From positions 142,838-206,837 of the forward strand of contig NW_024882744.1 in assembly GCF_019059575.1 (NCBI RefSeq): DNA of 64,000 nt, read 5' to 3'. Source of the stretch: Amphibalanus amphitrite (taxonomy: Eukaryota > Arthropoda > Thecostraca > Balanomorpha > Balanidae). This document shows positions 1 to 13,449 of the stretch, piece after piece; positions within the stretch are counted from its first letter, which is position 1; every line of letters begins with the position of its first letter. A model generated the notes under the pieces. The model had not been told where the DNA came from. It saw only the letters and a program-made list of their open reading frames with translations, and made no database searches. The translations under genes and the position numbers were made by a program.

Positions 1-251
1 CCAGTGCAGTACCGAGCATAATTCCCTCGAATGCGCACCACAGCCCGGCAATAAACCTCACACAACGGAATAAACTCTCCAACCGTGACGGGCTTTTGTT
101 CGATCAACGTGATTGCCTGGGAAATGGCCACCACGGTATATGACGCCGTCAAATCCTCCATGTCAGGCCCGTGCGCCCCGCTCGTACGACTGTCGTAGCA
201 TACTGTACGCCAGCCGTACTGAGTACACCCTCCATCAGTCTGGCGTCGTAC

Positions 252-3200
252 CTGGAGTCCCAGAGGTCCGTTCCGGGGTCGTACTTGTACGTGGGCCGGA
301 AGGTGACGGTACCCTCGTGGAAGCCGTCAAACACCCGCCTGGCTGCCATCTGGAGCCGCAGCTGGTCCGCTTCCATCACCTGACGGCCAACACGACGTTA
401 GGGTGAGTACCGCTGTGTAAGCCGTAAGCTGATTCCGGTACAGACAGTAACGTGAAGACGCCAACGATTTCGAGATAAAGATAGCACGGTGCGATTAAGG
501 TGCACAATTATGCCCAGGTGAGGCGGCACTATTTTATACACCATTTGACAAAACAATTATCTCGAGGCAGATGATTAATGGAGTTTAACAGCATACACTG
601 TTTACTAATACTACTGAACTTTTAGCCGAAACTGTCATAGACATATCGCAAACACAAAAATGACGTCAGACTTGGTAATGAGACTCGACAGTAGACGCTT
701 AATGGGCCGATTATCCGTGCAATTGAAGTAGGAAATGGAACTGTAATGAGGGTGGATAAATGGCACAACAGTGCAAGGAATGTGTGAGGAATATGCATTA
801 AGATAGGCATCGCATCAAGTACATATCAACACAGACACTGCAAATAGAACAAACACAGGTTCACACCAGGACGTTGTCAGCTAACACATTTGAGAAGCGC
901 CCGAGGCTGACCTTTTCCATGGCTCCCCGTTCGATCATCTCCTTGACTTTATCGACGTCCACGTCAGTAATTCGGTAGTTGAGGTCTCCAAGCCAAAACA
1001 CCTGACTGAGGACGGAAGAAAGGCACATACCACCGCTGAGTAACATCACGGAAACGGGGAGACATAGAAATACAGTGCAACGAAAAAACTAAAAAATGAC
1101 GCTACAAACACCATTGAGCAGCTAGCCATACATCCAACCACGATAATCAGCGAAAAACAACACCCAGGTCCTCTATCCGATGTAAAACTCCACGTCAAGA
1201 CCAATACCTCACCCCGCCCCGTCCCTTACTCGTGGTCCTTGATGGCCTTTGGCGAGACGAGCGCGTTGAAGCGCATTCTGTGGCATATGTCGGCGTAGTC
1301 CTGGTTCCGACGCTCGTACTCCTCCACGTGGGCGGCCAGGTGGGCGCTGACGAAACACATCGACGTCGAGTGCACCTCCAGCCGCACGGCCACGCCGCCC
1401 TTGTTGCCCTGAAAGGGGAGACAGCGGGACGGGTCAGATTACACTTTGCAGTGGTATAACGCGAGAATCTTGGTCAGAATCAACATTGTTTCACTGTCGA
1501 GAGTTATGAGATGTCGAACTACTCCACTCATGAGATGTGCAAGAATACGCTCAAAAAGGGTTAAATTCAACCATGAGACGCAAGACCACACTAATAAGAT
1601 CAAGAAAAGTGGGCACACTGCATCTTCTTTCTACGTGAAGGTCAAACTCAACTACCTATCGGGAAAAACGTGAGAAAACATCACTACACAATATAGACAT
1701 ACGAGACCAATGATGTTTAATGCCACACTTATGTAGGTCGATAACGGACAAAACAAAACTCATGTTACGTATCAGCCTGGATGCGTGTTGTTGTTATTGT
1801 TGTTGTTGTTATTTTGTAACTATGAGGATGCATCAGCTGCATTGTGATGGCCCAGGACAAAGTACTTCAGAAGGCCGACGGGTGACGAACCACGCCGGAA
1901 TGTGTGATCGTTCACTGGAATATTTACGTCGTTCTGCGACGATAAATGCTAAGAAATAATAATACGCGCTCGCCATTCACATACACTTGAATTTAAATGG
2001 TGATTTCAGGAGCCATAGAGGCGATCGTGTTATGCCGATCATACATTGAAATGACATGTGGAGGCGACGGGGCGGACAATTAAGGATTTTACAGCGCCAC
2101 CAGCGGCACGCGATCAGAAAAATGCTGCAGAGCGGGAGCAATTAAGGCTCATGTCCCCAGCGCGGGCGGCGCGGTTGCCTAGCGCCCGTGTCCACACAGT
2201 TTAAACGTGCCGTGTCCCGCAACCACTGACAGAGCTATGCGTCAGACACCGCGCTCCAAACGCGCACTTCGAACCGGGTCAGGGACGGCAAAATGGTAGC
2301 TTACATATAAACTACACGGCTAACATCGGACCAACACCAGCCGTCCACACGAAACCCCACCAATTGCAGCAACCCTGAGCGCGACATTCACCCGCTAATC
2401 CCGTCTAGCACGTTACAGAATACCCTGAACGGGGTTACGGGTCAGTCACAGCCGAGCAGCTGGGTAGCCTTTACATTTGATGGGCTCAACCCCGGCGGCG
2501 CGCCAGGGAGGCCGCCCAGACCAGGGACTCCCCTAATTCCCACCGTCCTCCCCGCTCTACAAAGATCTCGCTAGACCCACAGGGCCCAATCCTAAACAAA
2601 CAAAACCAACCCCGAGCGTGTACCCCTACTCACCATCTTTCCCATGATGCCGGTTCCGACGCACTCGGCGGCTACGTTTCTCACGTAGGCGGCGTGCCGC
2701 TCCTGCACGAGGACGATCAGCATCATACCGACCAGTCGGACGAGCCGCACCCGCCGGTAGGAGGCGCGTGGGTGGAGGTTGGTCAGCACCATCGTCCTGT
2801 AGGGCAGATGAGAGAGGGCGAGAGCGTGAGGGTGAAGACTGGGGAGTACTGGTACAGAGCTGCAGAATACATAAGTTTTTGAATGTGTATTTCAAGATGG
2901 CCAGAGTCGAGAGTATGACGATATAGCGAAACGCAGAATAAAATGGATAGTGGAAGAATTTAAATTGATCCGCACAAGTCACAGCATGGTAAGACGGCAT
3001 ATGGCGCTTGCAAGAGTGTTGGTATGCATGCACGCAAAACTTAGTCCGGGCAATACAAGACACGTGCCTTTGGCTATTCTACGAGTATATGCGATGCAGG
3101 AAACCATTTATCAGTAACAATATGAAACAAGTATACTTCAAGAGCCTTGCATCGACTTCCACCCCGTTCAAACTGCCTTTGCTGCGTGGCAAATTTCAAC

Positions 3201-6200
3201 GTTAGCATGTCTTGTCACCGTAGCGTATCGCACATTTATCCTCCCCGTGAAACTATCGTCAAAAGACACATGCCATTACCGTGCATCATACAGCTCAGTG
3301 TTTACTGGAATTACAAGGCGCAGCTGCAGAATGGTTCATATTTCACCTGAATCGGCCCTGAGGACTCATCACGCCATACAGACGTCACAGGCTACACACG
3401 GTAACCAAACAAACATCACAGGAGAACCCGGTTCCAAGTTCTAAGCTGTTCCAAACAGGTCGCACGTTTTCAACACAGGTCTAAGACACCGTGTGAATAT
3501 CAGTGTCCTCCACAAAGGACATCCGCTCTCGATAGTTCTAAGTTCACAGAGGTCATAGCCACAGGACGAGAGAGCATCTCATTACAATTTGGAATGTTCT
3601 CGAAAATATCCCAGTCCCGCATGTCACGTGCTCCCACAATATCTCCAAGGCCAGCAGACCCAATTTACCCATATTGTCGAGCGTCAACCTGTGAAACGAG
3701 ACTGATCAGCCTCGTTCCATAGGCAGCCGCCCATCCTAAGAAAGCGATCGAGGCAGACCCTAATCCCAATCCGCCACCATCAGCTCTACTCACAGCCACT
3801 CGTCCTCCTTGGGTGACTCGGTGAACAGGAAGGCCTCCTTGCTGAGGTCCAGCTCCTGGAAGCCGATGGCGTAAATGTCCGGCGGCTCGGCGGTCGAAGC
3901 CAGCCAGTCGGAAACGGGTTCGTCCGGTGAAGGCGACTGGCCGTTCACGTTCCATGTGGCGCACAGCACTCTGACGGGGTGACGGGTCAGGTCAGATACA
4001 TACGGCTGGGCCAGGGGTCAGAGCAACACTGCAAGATCATCGATCAGGTTAGACGCGGTTGTGGTCACAGGTCATGTTACATAAGCCGAACGATCAAGTG
4101 CCGAACGATCAAGTGCCGAACGATCAGCTCAGGTGGGAAATGTAAATGTAGACGCACGAGCACGCAAATATTTGAGAAATAAGTGCGAGTGGTGGGAAAA
4201 GTTGAGGCACACTGACAAGACAGCAAGCGCTGTATGGACATAATCATGTATATGAGGTGGGAAACGGCACAGCTACAGCTGTGGAGGAACGAGCGAGCCG
4301 CTCGTGGCACGTGCAGTCAATCAGTCAGGCTGCCGTACCACGACTTGGTTTGCAGCGTATCGAGTCGATACAGGCCTCCATACGAGCAGCCGGTGCCGGG
4401 AAGGCTGCTGTGCAGTGTGCAATGTAAATGTACGTTAAATTCTAGCACCATCGTTTCTCCTACAACCGGGTCATGTAGGTCAATAAGGCTTCAACTATAC
4501 CCGATGTCACGCTATTTACCCGACCCATCATAAACCATAGGTAAACGTTACCTAGCCTAGCGGACGAGACGCCGTTCATGTTTTTAATGTTTATGTTCAT
4601 GCTTCATGAGATTAACTTGATTAGCGAACAGCCATAATTAGGAAATATAATGTATGTTTCAGTTTCACTTGACAGACGCTTATTTACCTATCCATCTGTG
4701 AAATTTTTTTACGCCACACGACGTACACATTGAAGGTCCCATCTTCCACGTCCTACTCAGCTGGCCGCTCATCCACACAGCTAATCGATATCCCCTCGTT
4801 TGCCGCTGTCCGCTCATCTCACCTCAACTGGTGTATGTCTGTGTAGGCCTCCTCCTTCCGACTCATCTCAAACTTGACCTGGGTCTCGCGCGTGGTGGCC
4901 GGGGCGCCCGCCGAGAAGGCCCGCCGCGGACCAGCATCCAGCTCTGACGACTGGAGCACGAAGAGAGGGTGGATGTGGTCATTCGACATTCACACGTGAG
5001 TGGACCAAGATGATACGGCGCGAAAGACGTGTTCTTTTAATCCACTGATCCCGTTGAAAAGAAATGGAACATCAAAAATCGCAGAGGTAAATCATTTACG
5101 GTTGCAAACAAGGACATTTGTCGTACAGGAGAGGAAATATCTGTACCCACAAATTGTCCCATGTAAAAAAAGAAACTATTGCTACGAAACAGAAAAATTC
5201 ACCGTCGTTGGTCAGCTTGTCCATTATTCGCCAGTGAATAGCTGCCATCCAGACTCCAGCACGCAGCCCGTGATCTGACCTGTGCATGTGACGAGTGTGC
5301 TCTGGTCTGCTGGTTCGGCTGGGACGGCTCCTTGTCCGAGGCTCGGGACGCCCTCTCCCGGTACTGCTGCACCCAGCTGAACTGGTGGTCACCGCCCAAC
5401 GCCGCTGGAACATACAGAGGGGTCAGGTCAGGCCACAGTCAAAGGTCACCGGACAGGTCAACCAGCCGAATTGGTGGTCACCGCCCTCCAACGCTGATGA
5501 AAATAAGGGAGCCAGGTCAGGTCACAGGTTACCGGTCAGGTCACAGGTCAGGTCACCCAGCCGAATTGGTGGTCACCGCCCAACGCCGTTGATGAATATA
5601 CAAAGAGGTCAGGTTGGGTCACAGGTCACGGGTCAGGTCACCCAGCCGAACTGGTGGTCACCGCCTTCCACCGCGCCATCACACACAGACCGTTAGGTCA
5701 TGACTCATGTGCCATCGGATACATACAGCTAATGGTCATCGGTAAACGGTCTTAAAGCGCACATATATGTGAGGCCAGTACGGGTTTTGTTCCATCAGGT
5801 TGTGCACTGATAAAAACATCGACAGCGCAGAAATTGAGACATTCGTGTGCATACTCAAAATTAGTAAGATATTAATCGGAACGGCTAAGCCTCAAAATTA
5901 TGGGAAAAACAAAGGGTGTCAAAAGCACACATAATGAAACAGAGCATATACAATACATAGGGCGTGCGCAATGATCTCACTGGTGGGGTTACTACGCTGC
6001 TGCCGGCGTTCCCATCACAAACAACCGGTTAGACCGATAGCAGAGTTCCGAAAATAGAAGCGGAATCAGCACTTCCCGTTCCAAGTGACGCAAACCCCTT
6101 ATGATACCGCGTCAGGCTTCAGTCCCCTCCCCCTTTCCCCAGTCTGAGCCTAAGCCCCTTTAAAGTCACCATTGGTCAAGCTCCCTCAACCATGTGATGT

Positions 6201-9200
6201 CTCACATCCTTAAACTTCGTGACAGACCCAGTCCCCGCCGCCTGAGCCTCCGCACAGGAAACACAGTTCCCTGATCCCAGGTCGCTCGCCACATCATACA
6301 AAGGTCATTCTGTGAAGTGGCAATGAACGAATGCATTGTGTTCTATGGACAGAGTTACACATGGCAAATGCTGACGCAATACCGTCAACATGGCGTCATA
6401 ACAGTACCGCTCTACTCCAATGCGTGTCAGCGTTGACAAACCCATAAATCGCGACTCGAAGTAACCCGCCCAGGCGAACACCGCTACCGTCCGATTCATA
6501 AATCAGAAAATGGCACCACAACCAAGAACTGAGCACTATGTCAAGCCTGCCGGTCATTATTAGGCGAGCGGAGGGTTCCATTCAGGAACGTTTATCACAC
6601 CGATGGTTAGTCGTCACGCATTGTATTGAGGAAACTGCCCACCCACGGGTTAGCTACGCATTCGGATAATGTGCAGCCTTTGTACGCAAGGAGCCGGCGA
6701 TATAAATTGTGGGCTGGAATTAGCCATGGGAAGTGTTATTTGGGCACGACACGAACCCTAGAAAATTCCACGAAATTCAACCAGCAATGGGCTGACACAA
6801 ACCGATGTTGGTTCTAAATTTACTAGGAAAGTCACAAATAAACTTAACAGTTTGTTGTGTTATATAAGTGCGTCAACGGCGGGGACATAATGCGCCCATG
6901 AAAAACCTCATACGAATAACGTCATCATGATACGTGAGCACGGCTCGGATAATCCAAATGCCCAGGTAAAGGCAAAATAGCTGAGTATCTATATTTCAAC
7001 ACTTTTTGACCAGAAGTCATTTATGATTTCCAATAGTCGCAAACGCCTGTCCTGTTTAATGAAGCGTTGTTGCAACTGTAAGTGTGCTGAATGCCCAACA
7101 AGTGGTTGCGATCCGAGTGCGAAACACTACCAAAAAGGCAAAAAAGCTTTACATATCGGATCCACAGCTGCAAATTATGCACAGCTGCAACACGCTATCG
7201 TCGGAAGTGTTGCATCACACATATGGCAGCTCCCGATCTGTCCCCGAATATGGTTTACGCCTCTCGCTAGTCGCTGGTCGTGCCCGGCTCTATGTATTCC
7301 GCCACCAAAGATTGTCGCTACCTCATTTCAGAGGCTGCGCTCAGGTGGATAGACACTTCAGCAAGTCGGTCGCTAGGACTGCTGAATGTCAACACTCGCC
7401 CTGATGACTGCTCGCTGAATGCAGCTGACTCGAGGGCTTAATTATAGAGTTCAGAACTGGCGCAGAGCGAAAACACAGAAGCAAAATAAAACCACTGAAA
7501 AACGATATGGGTAACAACTATCCCAAAGCCAAATACGCATTGTTCATTCCAATGCTGGTAAGCCAACGAAACCGGGCTTCAATCAACCAGGAAAATATTC
7601 GCACAATATACCCACCCTTTATTCACAACTTCCTAAAATCTAAAAATACTAATAATAATCCCATCTCTAGCTCCACCTTATTCAAATGGACCCCCCCCCC
7701 CCCGGATGCTGGGTCTCTGAACAGCCCCTCCTGCCTCAGCGCTGCATCCCCCCCCCCTCCATCTGCCCTCTCAATCGCCGGCCGTCCGCCGCCCCAGCTC
7801 CACACCTGGTCGGCGGGCGCCGGAGCGGCGACGGCACCGTCATCGACCGATTGAAGGATTTACGACATCGTTAGCAATCTGCCAGCGAGCCCAGAGGCGG
7901 CAGAAATAGCAGCGATAGCCCGTCAATGAATTGGATATCGTGCTTCCACGGAAGAGGCCCTTGAGTCGTGGAGATAAATTTATGATACGGAAACACACAG
8001 ATGCCGTAGATGTGTTCAGCAACATCATCGGACATCGGACAAAGCGAGCATTTCTTGATCAAATGCCATGAAACAATTTCATTACCAACATTAACTATAC
8101 TCTGATTCACATCTCCATTGTTCAGTACATACAATGTGTTTACGTAGGTTTATGTAGGTTATGTTTACATCCGTGTACTGCTGTCCGTACAAATATCAAT
8201 GTCCATACTCGTATCGATATTCGAATCCGTAGCAATGCCCCATATCCCAATCGATTTGTCCGTATATATGTGCTGTGCCACGCCCGTGTCAGCCTCCCCA
8301 TTCGTCAGTGCCGGGGAGCGGGACACAAATTTTCAGGAGCGGGGAACCGGGGTCCCGTGGCCGTGGGAGTCGGTGCCCGCGCTGCCGGTCCGTGTTGGGC
8401 ACCTGACCGGCGTAGGTATCGACCTCGGGTGGGGCGGTCGGTGAGCAGTGGACGGTGGGCCGTAGCGGAGAGTGGAGAGCGGAGAGCGGTTGAAGATGGG
8501 CGGTGCCCGGTGCGCTGGACGACGGGACTCACCAAGAGGCAAATTCATTGGAGAAAACCCATTTGCGTCGCACAAAGCCACAGTCGAAAACCTCCGGCAC
8601 GCAATGACGCAATGACGAAATTTCGCGGAGAACCAGATGATCATTTTCTTTGGTATAACACAGTACATAAATCAAAAATAAAAATAAGGAAAGCACTCAC
8701 CTTCGATGGACATCATGATCTGTTCGACGAACGAGTTTGTGATGTCTCCCTGCGGGAAGGCGAACGTCACAGGCTCGCCGCCGGGAGACTTGAGACGGAC
8801 GTATAGGTGCGAGTCAGACTCGTCCAGGCCGTTTGTGTCTGGAAAGAACACGAGACGCCGTGAGAGATACGTAAAGCGATTGATGGAAGCTGTTGATTAA
8901 TGAGTCCACGTGAGAGCAGTAATGCCCAGAAATGTCTAATTTACCATAATGAATGCCGACATGAAGGAATGACAGACAAGCAATAATAAGGGAGAACTGA
9001 TTCATTTTTAACCAGCAAAAAAGGCTGCGTGATAGCCGTTCCCACCCAGGCTCGTGTGCGTGTGCCGCGGTATGTCTTTAAGGCCAGCATTAGTATATAA
9101 GTAAGCACCCACAGTGATTGATTGGCACTACCGCGAACACTGCTGGGACAGGGCACTGCTGTTGACACTCGTGGGCGGAAGGTCGGCGGCCCCGCCCCGT

Positions 9201-10481
9201 TATGGCGTGATGGAAACATTAACGGACCGGTCGTCACACAGTCTGCCCGCATTAAACTCCGTCCGACGCCTTCGTGTCAGAACTGGCCGTAAGGCCTCAG
9301 ATGGGAATGAGGACGGAGGAAGAGGGAAGGGGCGGGAGGGAGGCAAGTGTGGAGATAAGTGAGGCAGAGCGGAGGAAAGGGGAGGTGAAGGGATCGAGGC
9401 ACAGCTGGGTCATGCCGACGCCAGACCAGGCGGTGTAATCGTTTCAAGGTCCACGGATACGGCCGATGGGAGACCCCAAGTAGGTTCTGACAGGAACATA
9501 ATGTAAGAAATATCGGTAAAGGTGTTTGGCATGTCTTCTGTTTGGAACCGGACTGCGGTCCATACATGACCTCACAAACCACGCCATGAAGTCACGGTCC
9601 TCCCCTCTCGCTGCCACGCCTCCTCGTTAATTAGCTACAGCCATTACGCGCCCACGACGAGCCTGGGAAACGTGCTCGAATGACGAGGGTGGACTGTGCA
9701 TTTCCGTAATTACTTTGGCTAGATGTGGTGGTAATTCTATGAATAATGGAGGAGCGGTGTTAGCGCATTCCTAATGCAACAATGTATTTCTGCGACTGGC
9801 AAGTCAGGAGGTGGGTTAAAGATAAGAATAACGCCAGGTTTCGGCAGAGCAACAGTTTTTATATTTGATACTTCTAGCATGTCAAAAGGTTAGTATCGAT
9901 AATGCTATATCTTAGCGTAGACGTGCGTCGACAAATAAATGAAATCGATTCCAATCAATAACAAAGCAGGTGTGCCCCGGGATCCAACCAGGAGATGCTG
10001 AATCCAATCTAACTATATCCGTCAGGCGTCACAATATGGGCATCTGTCCTCTCTACTGCTATGAAAGCTTGGCTTTGATGAAAGCTTTGATGGCCCAAAA
10101 CTCTGTTGTCAGCTAGCTTATCGGGGGCCATCGACCATAAGCTCAGCATCTGGCATGTCGGTAAACTGGCAAGATCACACATAAGAAGTGACGGTCCAGT
10201 GACCGGACCGGGCGGAGCCGGGGCGCGCGGTGCGTACCGATGCCACAGATGAAGTCGTTGGTGACCGGCAGCACGGTCTCGATATCCACCTCTGTGCCTC
10301 CAGCCACTGAGTGGGCCAGCACGAAGAGCGCGCGCTGCCGGCCGTCGGCGTGCTGCACGAGCGCCAGGATGCGGCGCGCGCCCGGCCCCAGACCGGGCGG
10401 GCCGGCCAGCCGCGCCTCCAGGCAGCACACGATCCGCTCCGGCGACAGCAGCAGCTTCTTCACCATTGTTGTCGGGTCCAT
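252..10481 (-). CDS. Ocrl/Inpp5b: OCRL/INPP5B-type inositol polyphosphate 5-phosphatase (5' part; 3' end outside window)
   Basis: Phosphatase of the OCRL/INPP5B group, which removes the 5-phosphate from PI(4,5)P2 and related lipids on endosomal and Golgi membranes. Exons on the minus strand: 10481-10238, 8838-8701, 5404-5280, 4950-4823, 3970-3794, 2796-2634, 1408-1230, 1005-912, 379-252; all have GT/AG borders and matching phases. The first two encode the amino-terminal INPP5B-type PH domain. The catalytic domain follows: [61 protein letters not shown], the signature WLGDLNYR, and [14 protein letters not shown]. The start is the ATG 9 bases inside the first exon shown; an upstream non-coding exon is likely because that exon begins at a clear acceptor. 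The exon with the PAWCDR motif, and any ASH and RhoGAP domains, would lie to the left of base 1. Large introns hold no other recognised gene. The family call is firm; OCRL versus INPP5B is not separable here, though the PH domain resembles INPP5B more. Confidence 0.93.
1787..1816. repeat. TTG/TTATTG microsatellite
   Basis: Short array of GTT and TTA triplets within a phosphatase intron (1409-2633). The rest of that intron holds nothing I recognise. Confidence 0.7.
4079..4131. repeat. Three tandem copies of a 17-base unit
   Basis: The unit GCCGAACGATCAAGT occurs three times in a row with slight spacing differences, inside a phosphatase intron (3971-4822). No function is evident. Confidence 0.75.
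5370..5690. repeat. Tandem array copied from an intron-exon acceptor boundary of the phosphatase gene
   Basis: About four imperfect units of 80-100 bases, each containing the block ACTGGTGGTCACCGCC (or AATTGG variant) followed by AGGTCA-rich spacer. The first unit is the acceptor end of the phosphatase exon at 5404-5280; units near 5460, 5563 and 5645 are copies placed inside the upstream intron (upstream in gene sense). The copies keep the exon codons for GGDHQFGWV-like sequence in the minus-strand sense. Probably tandem duplication of the exon edge and adjacent intron. Confidence 0.8.
5700..8700. other. Large phosphatase intron, no gene recognised
   Basis: Most of the intron between the exons at 5404-5280 and 8838-8701. 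Contains a poly-C tract near 7687-7702 and a second C-rich run near 7748. Open frames here are short and show no recognisable domain. Confidence 0.6.
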
Positions 10482-10490
10482 GCTGGGACC

Positions 10491-12148
10491 CTGCGGTGAC
10501 AGAGGAAAAAAGGTGTCAGGACTGAGAGAATATGTGGCGAGGGAACATACATTACACACACCTGACGCCATATTCAGTGACTTAGCAAGCTCACAAAAAC
10601 TTGTGAACTTGTGTTGGATTTATTTTTTCATTGGATCAATAATTAGCTGTAAAATTTCTGAGCTTTTTCTCAGCTTATGTAGCTTATGTAAATGAAGCAA
10701 TTTTCAGGAAAGAGCAACACATAAAGATTTGCTTTTGCATATTTAGCATATTTGTACTTTATGAAAAGCTGACCCTTGGCTGCCACTTGCAGAATGATGA
10801 GAAAACATCACTAGACACTAAGTTTATCTGTAATTACAGTGACTTATGATGGTTCATGTGACCTGAGGACAATTTGCGGCTGGGTGGATGGCTCAGCACC
10901 AGTAAGGTTGGGGCCTGGGGAATGCCTACTGCCTGAACAATGTTCTTAAACAGATCATCAATTGATAAAACAGGGCAGCACCAGACACAGATGGAAAAGA
11001 ACCACATAGCCATCTACCTGGAAAATGTTGAAACCCAAGACTCAACATCATACAGCTGCACTGATCCTATGAAGGTGGTTGGTGGGTCCTAGGTAAAATG
11101 CAATGAGCTACCTATGTTTAGAGGGCATCCAAGCCCTATGCCACTCAATAAACAGGTAAAACCACTTTCTGTTGTCTGGACATGTACAGCTCTCCAGAAA
11201 AGCACTTATCTCTTTTTCTTTTTCAGTTTTATCTGGTCCTATATCAAGTTCAAAGGCATAAGTACAAAACCAAACTTCTAAAAGTATGTGTACCATGGAA
11301 ATTTACCAAAAGACTGTGGAATTTCATCATTGAATGTCAAATGCTTTCTAAGATATTAAACAAAAACCTCATTTACTGCTGTTTGGGATATTCTGGCCAC
11401 AGATTTCCTGGAAACACCTATCGCATCACTGAAAGTGGACCATCTAACAAGAGTGACCAGAAACACAGAATCAGGAATGAATCAAGCCCAAAGTAAATGA
11501 TGAGCGAGACACTTTGCAGAGGCTATCTGGGTGGCTGGCGTGCAGTGCGTCCTTAGGCACCAGTTCACTCTTCTGACCATATAGGCCGTAGGGTCAGAGG
11601 TCATGAGGTCTTGGTCCTGGGTTCTAATGCTGTGCAGCCAGGCAGGAGAGGCCAGAGGGGTTATTTGTTTATGTGATTACATGCACTCTGATATTTCAGG
11701 AAACAAAATATTGAACAAGGAAGAGAATGCCTATATAAGCTGTAACACCCATGTAAGAAAACATGTATAAGAACTGCAGGAATTTTCAAAATAAGAACCT
11801 AAAAGGAAGGAACATAGGTATTTATATACATAAGGTCCGATCGGCAAAGTGATTCTAATAAAATACCACACGACGTATTTTGGCCTCCTGAGTTCATATC
11901 TGATAGTTATTCATGGCGCAACCAAGTTTTAAAGCACCTGTAAAATATTTACCGTCACCACCGGCCACTACTGCGCTCCACCAGCCGTTTGCGAAATTGC
12001 GCCACATGGAAAGGATAGAATGAATTATGAATAAACTCCAAGGTTGAGTGAAAACATTATGCTATTCGATTTTGTTATGAAAGTGACGTCATAATAATAT
12101 ACGTGGCGGAGCAGTGCAGTGCCGAAGGCGATGCCTTAGGAGAGATTA
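10491..12148. other. Divergent intergenic region between phosphatase and RFT1, no gene recognised
   Basis: Lies between the first recognised phosphatase exon (minus) and the first recognised RFT1 exon (plus), so any promoters of the two genes would be here or up to 13449. It is AT-richer and poorer in CpG than the flanks. At 11620-11650 there is a GGTTCTAATGC motif resembling a degenerate tRNA-type B box, hinting at an old SINE, but no A box or tail was found. The first RFT1 exon was not found. Confidence 0.5.
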
Positions 12149-12268
12149 CAGGCAAGAGTAAATCAAATATTTTTAGGTTAAGTGGTTATGTATCTGGCTT
12201 CAGGCCGAAGGCCTGAAGCCTGATGCATGACCACTTAACCTAAAAATATTTGATTTACTCTTGCCTGA
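12149..12268. repeat. Foldback hairpin of about 120 bases
   Basis: GGCAAGAGTAAATCAAATAT and what follows at 12151 is repeated in reverse complement up to 12266, with the centre in a short palindrome around GGCCGAAGGCC. A single-arm copy occurs at 20018-20060. It abuts the small element starting at 12267. Confidence 0.8.
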
Positions 12269-12507
12269 GGGCTGTTCACGGACCCTGTGTGCGGTCGGAC
12301 CGCACACAGCCTCCAAGCTCCGCCCACTGCGTCCCTACGTCAGCCTTGCGTCACCGCACACAGCGACCGCTGTGGCCGGTCGGGACTGGCCACAGCGGAC
12401 CGTCCACCGCACGCAGCCGTGACGTCAGAGCCGCCTACCCATCCCCTACCCCCACGCCTGCTGGACGTACCGCACACACCGCACGCAGCAGTGTGCGGTG
12501 CCCGTGA
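12267..12507. mobile_element. Small non-autonomous element with GTTCAC ends, copy 1
   Basis: Nearly identical to 20241-20492 through its body (CGCACACAG-rich, with several internal palindromes such as TGTGCGGTCGGACCGCACA). The left end reads GAGGGCTGTTCACGG and the right end of the other copy reads CCGTGAACACCCCTC, giving imperfect terminal inverted repeats. It has no coding capacity; the open frames across it are shared by both copies simply because the DNA is. The right end here is truncated or fused to the next repeat segment. Confidence 0.75.
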
Positions 12508-13052
12508 AGCGTATATATCTTTCCCGAGCGAAAAAAACAAACATTCCAGTTTTTTGGCGCTTTTGTTTCAATTGTGGTGGTTCTGTTCGAAGGCCTATAC
12601 AGATGGTGTTTGCGCAAAATTTCTAACGGAAAATCACCGACTATTTAGTGTCGACAGCTGCATATTAACTTTTTGAACACGCCTTCATCACTGCTTGTTT
12701 ATTGGCTGTCTGTGGTATTGGGCTGTGTGGCTGTAGGTATATACCGTGTGTTGCTGGGTGATTGTGATAATATTTTGATGATTAACCTTTTCATTCAGCG
12801 GTAGAGACCCACAAGTTGACTCCATTATAAATATTGTCTCTTTATCATGAAACAGACTCAGAAACCTTGGCATGAATGCTCTCAGGCTCTCAAGAGAATG
12901 TTGAAATTCAGGTCTCAAAAGATTAAAATTACAATAATGAAATGTTTCACCTACCTTCCAAGCCATAAACACTCATACTGGTACTGGATGGAACTTAAAA
13001 TAAAAAACAGGGGTGGATAATTAGGGGTTTGAAGCACCCCCTGGGATTTTCC
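12507..13052. repeat. Composite repeat (segments Y then X), copy 1
   Basis: Two segments shared with 19430-19998. Segment Y (12507-12805) matches 19680-19998 in reverse complement, whereas segment X (12806-13052) matches 19430-19674 in the same direction. The X segment is about 95 percent identical by eye. No coding content was recognised. Confidence 0.8.
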
Positions 13053-13088
13053 ACCAATGAAGTACCTACCTGTATGCTGCAGAGACCA

Positions 13089-13378
13089 GGGCCCTGTTTC
13101 ACCGTTGATAGCAGCACGCTACTATCAAATTGCGCGAGCTGACGTAATGTGATGAGGTCACACTAATGACGTTTCGTGTAATCCGTGAGCTGCGTTTGGA
13201 ACAGAGTTGCTGTTTCGTTGAATGCGATGTGTTTGATCGCACGGCCGTGAAGCTGTTGGCAGCAATATTTGATGACATCACACAGATTGACGGTGTCATG
13301 GTTTGCTGATGTTTCCATGGAAACCCAATTTGACACGTGTGATAGCAGCGTGCTGCTATCACCGGTGAAACAGGGCCC
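13089..13378. mobile_element. MITE with GGGCCCTGTTTCACCG ends
   Basis: Terminal inverted repeats begin GGGCCCTGTTTCACCG and run for about 45 bases with some mismatches, including the TGATAGCAGC block. Length is about 290 bases with no transposase. A degraded relative lies at 30829-31008. It sits just upstream of the first recognised RFT1 exon. Confidence 0.8.
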
Positions 13379-13449
13379 AGAATAGCATGGTCTGTGTTGC
13401 ACATATTGATGCTGAAGCTATACCTACCTACCTATCAAATGTCTTTCAG

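Noticed and set aside
8270-8806. 178-residue open frame inside a phosphatase intron
   Set aside because: Crosses the antisense of a confirmed phosphatase exon; no recognisable domain.
11520-11660. Possible SINE with a tRNA-like B box
   Set aside because: Only a degenerate B-box-like word; no A box, tail or second copy in the window.
12287-12676. Open frame shared almost exactly with 20262-20636
   Set aside because: Shared only because both overlap the same small non-autonomous element; the reading frames end at different places.
12688-12972. Open frame shared with 19275-19598 (MFMAW...STCGS)
   Set aside because: Lies in repeat segment X; no similarity to any family I know and its ends differ between copies.
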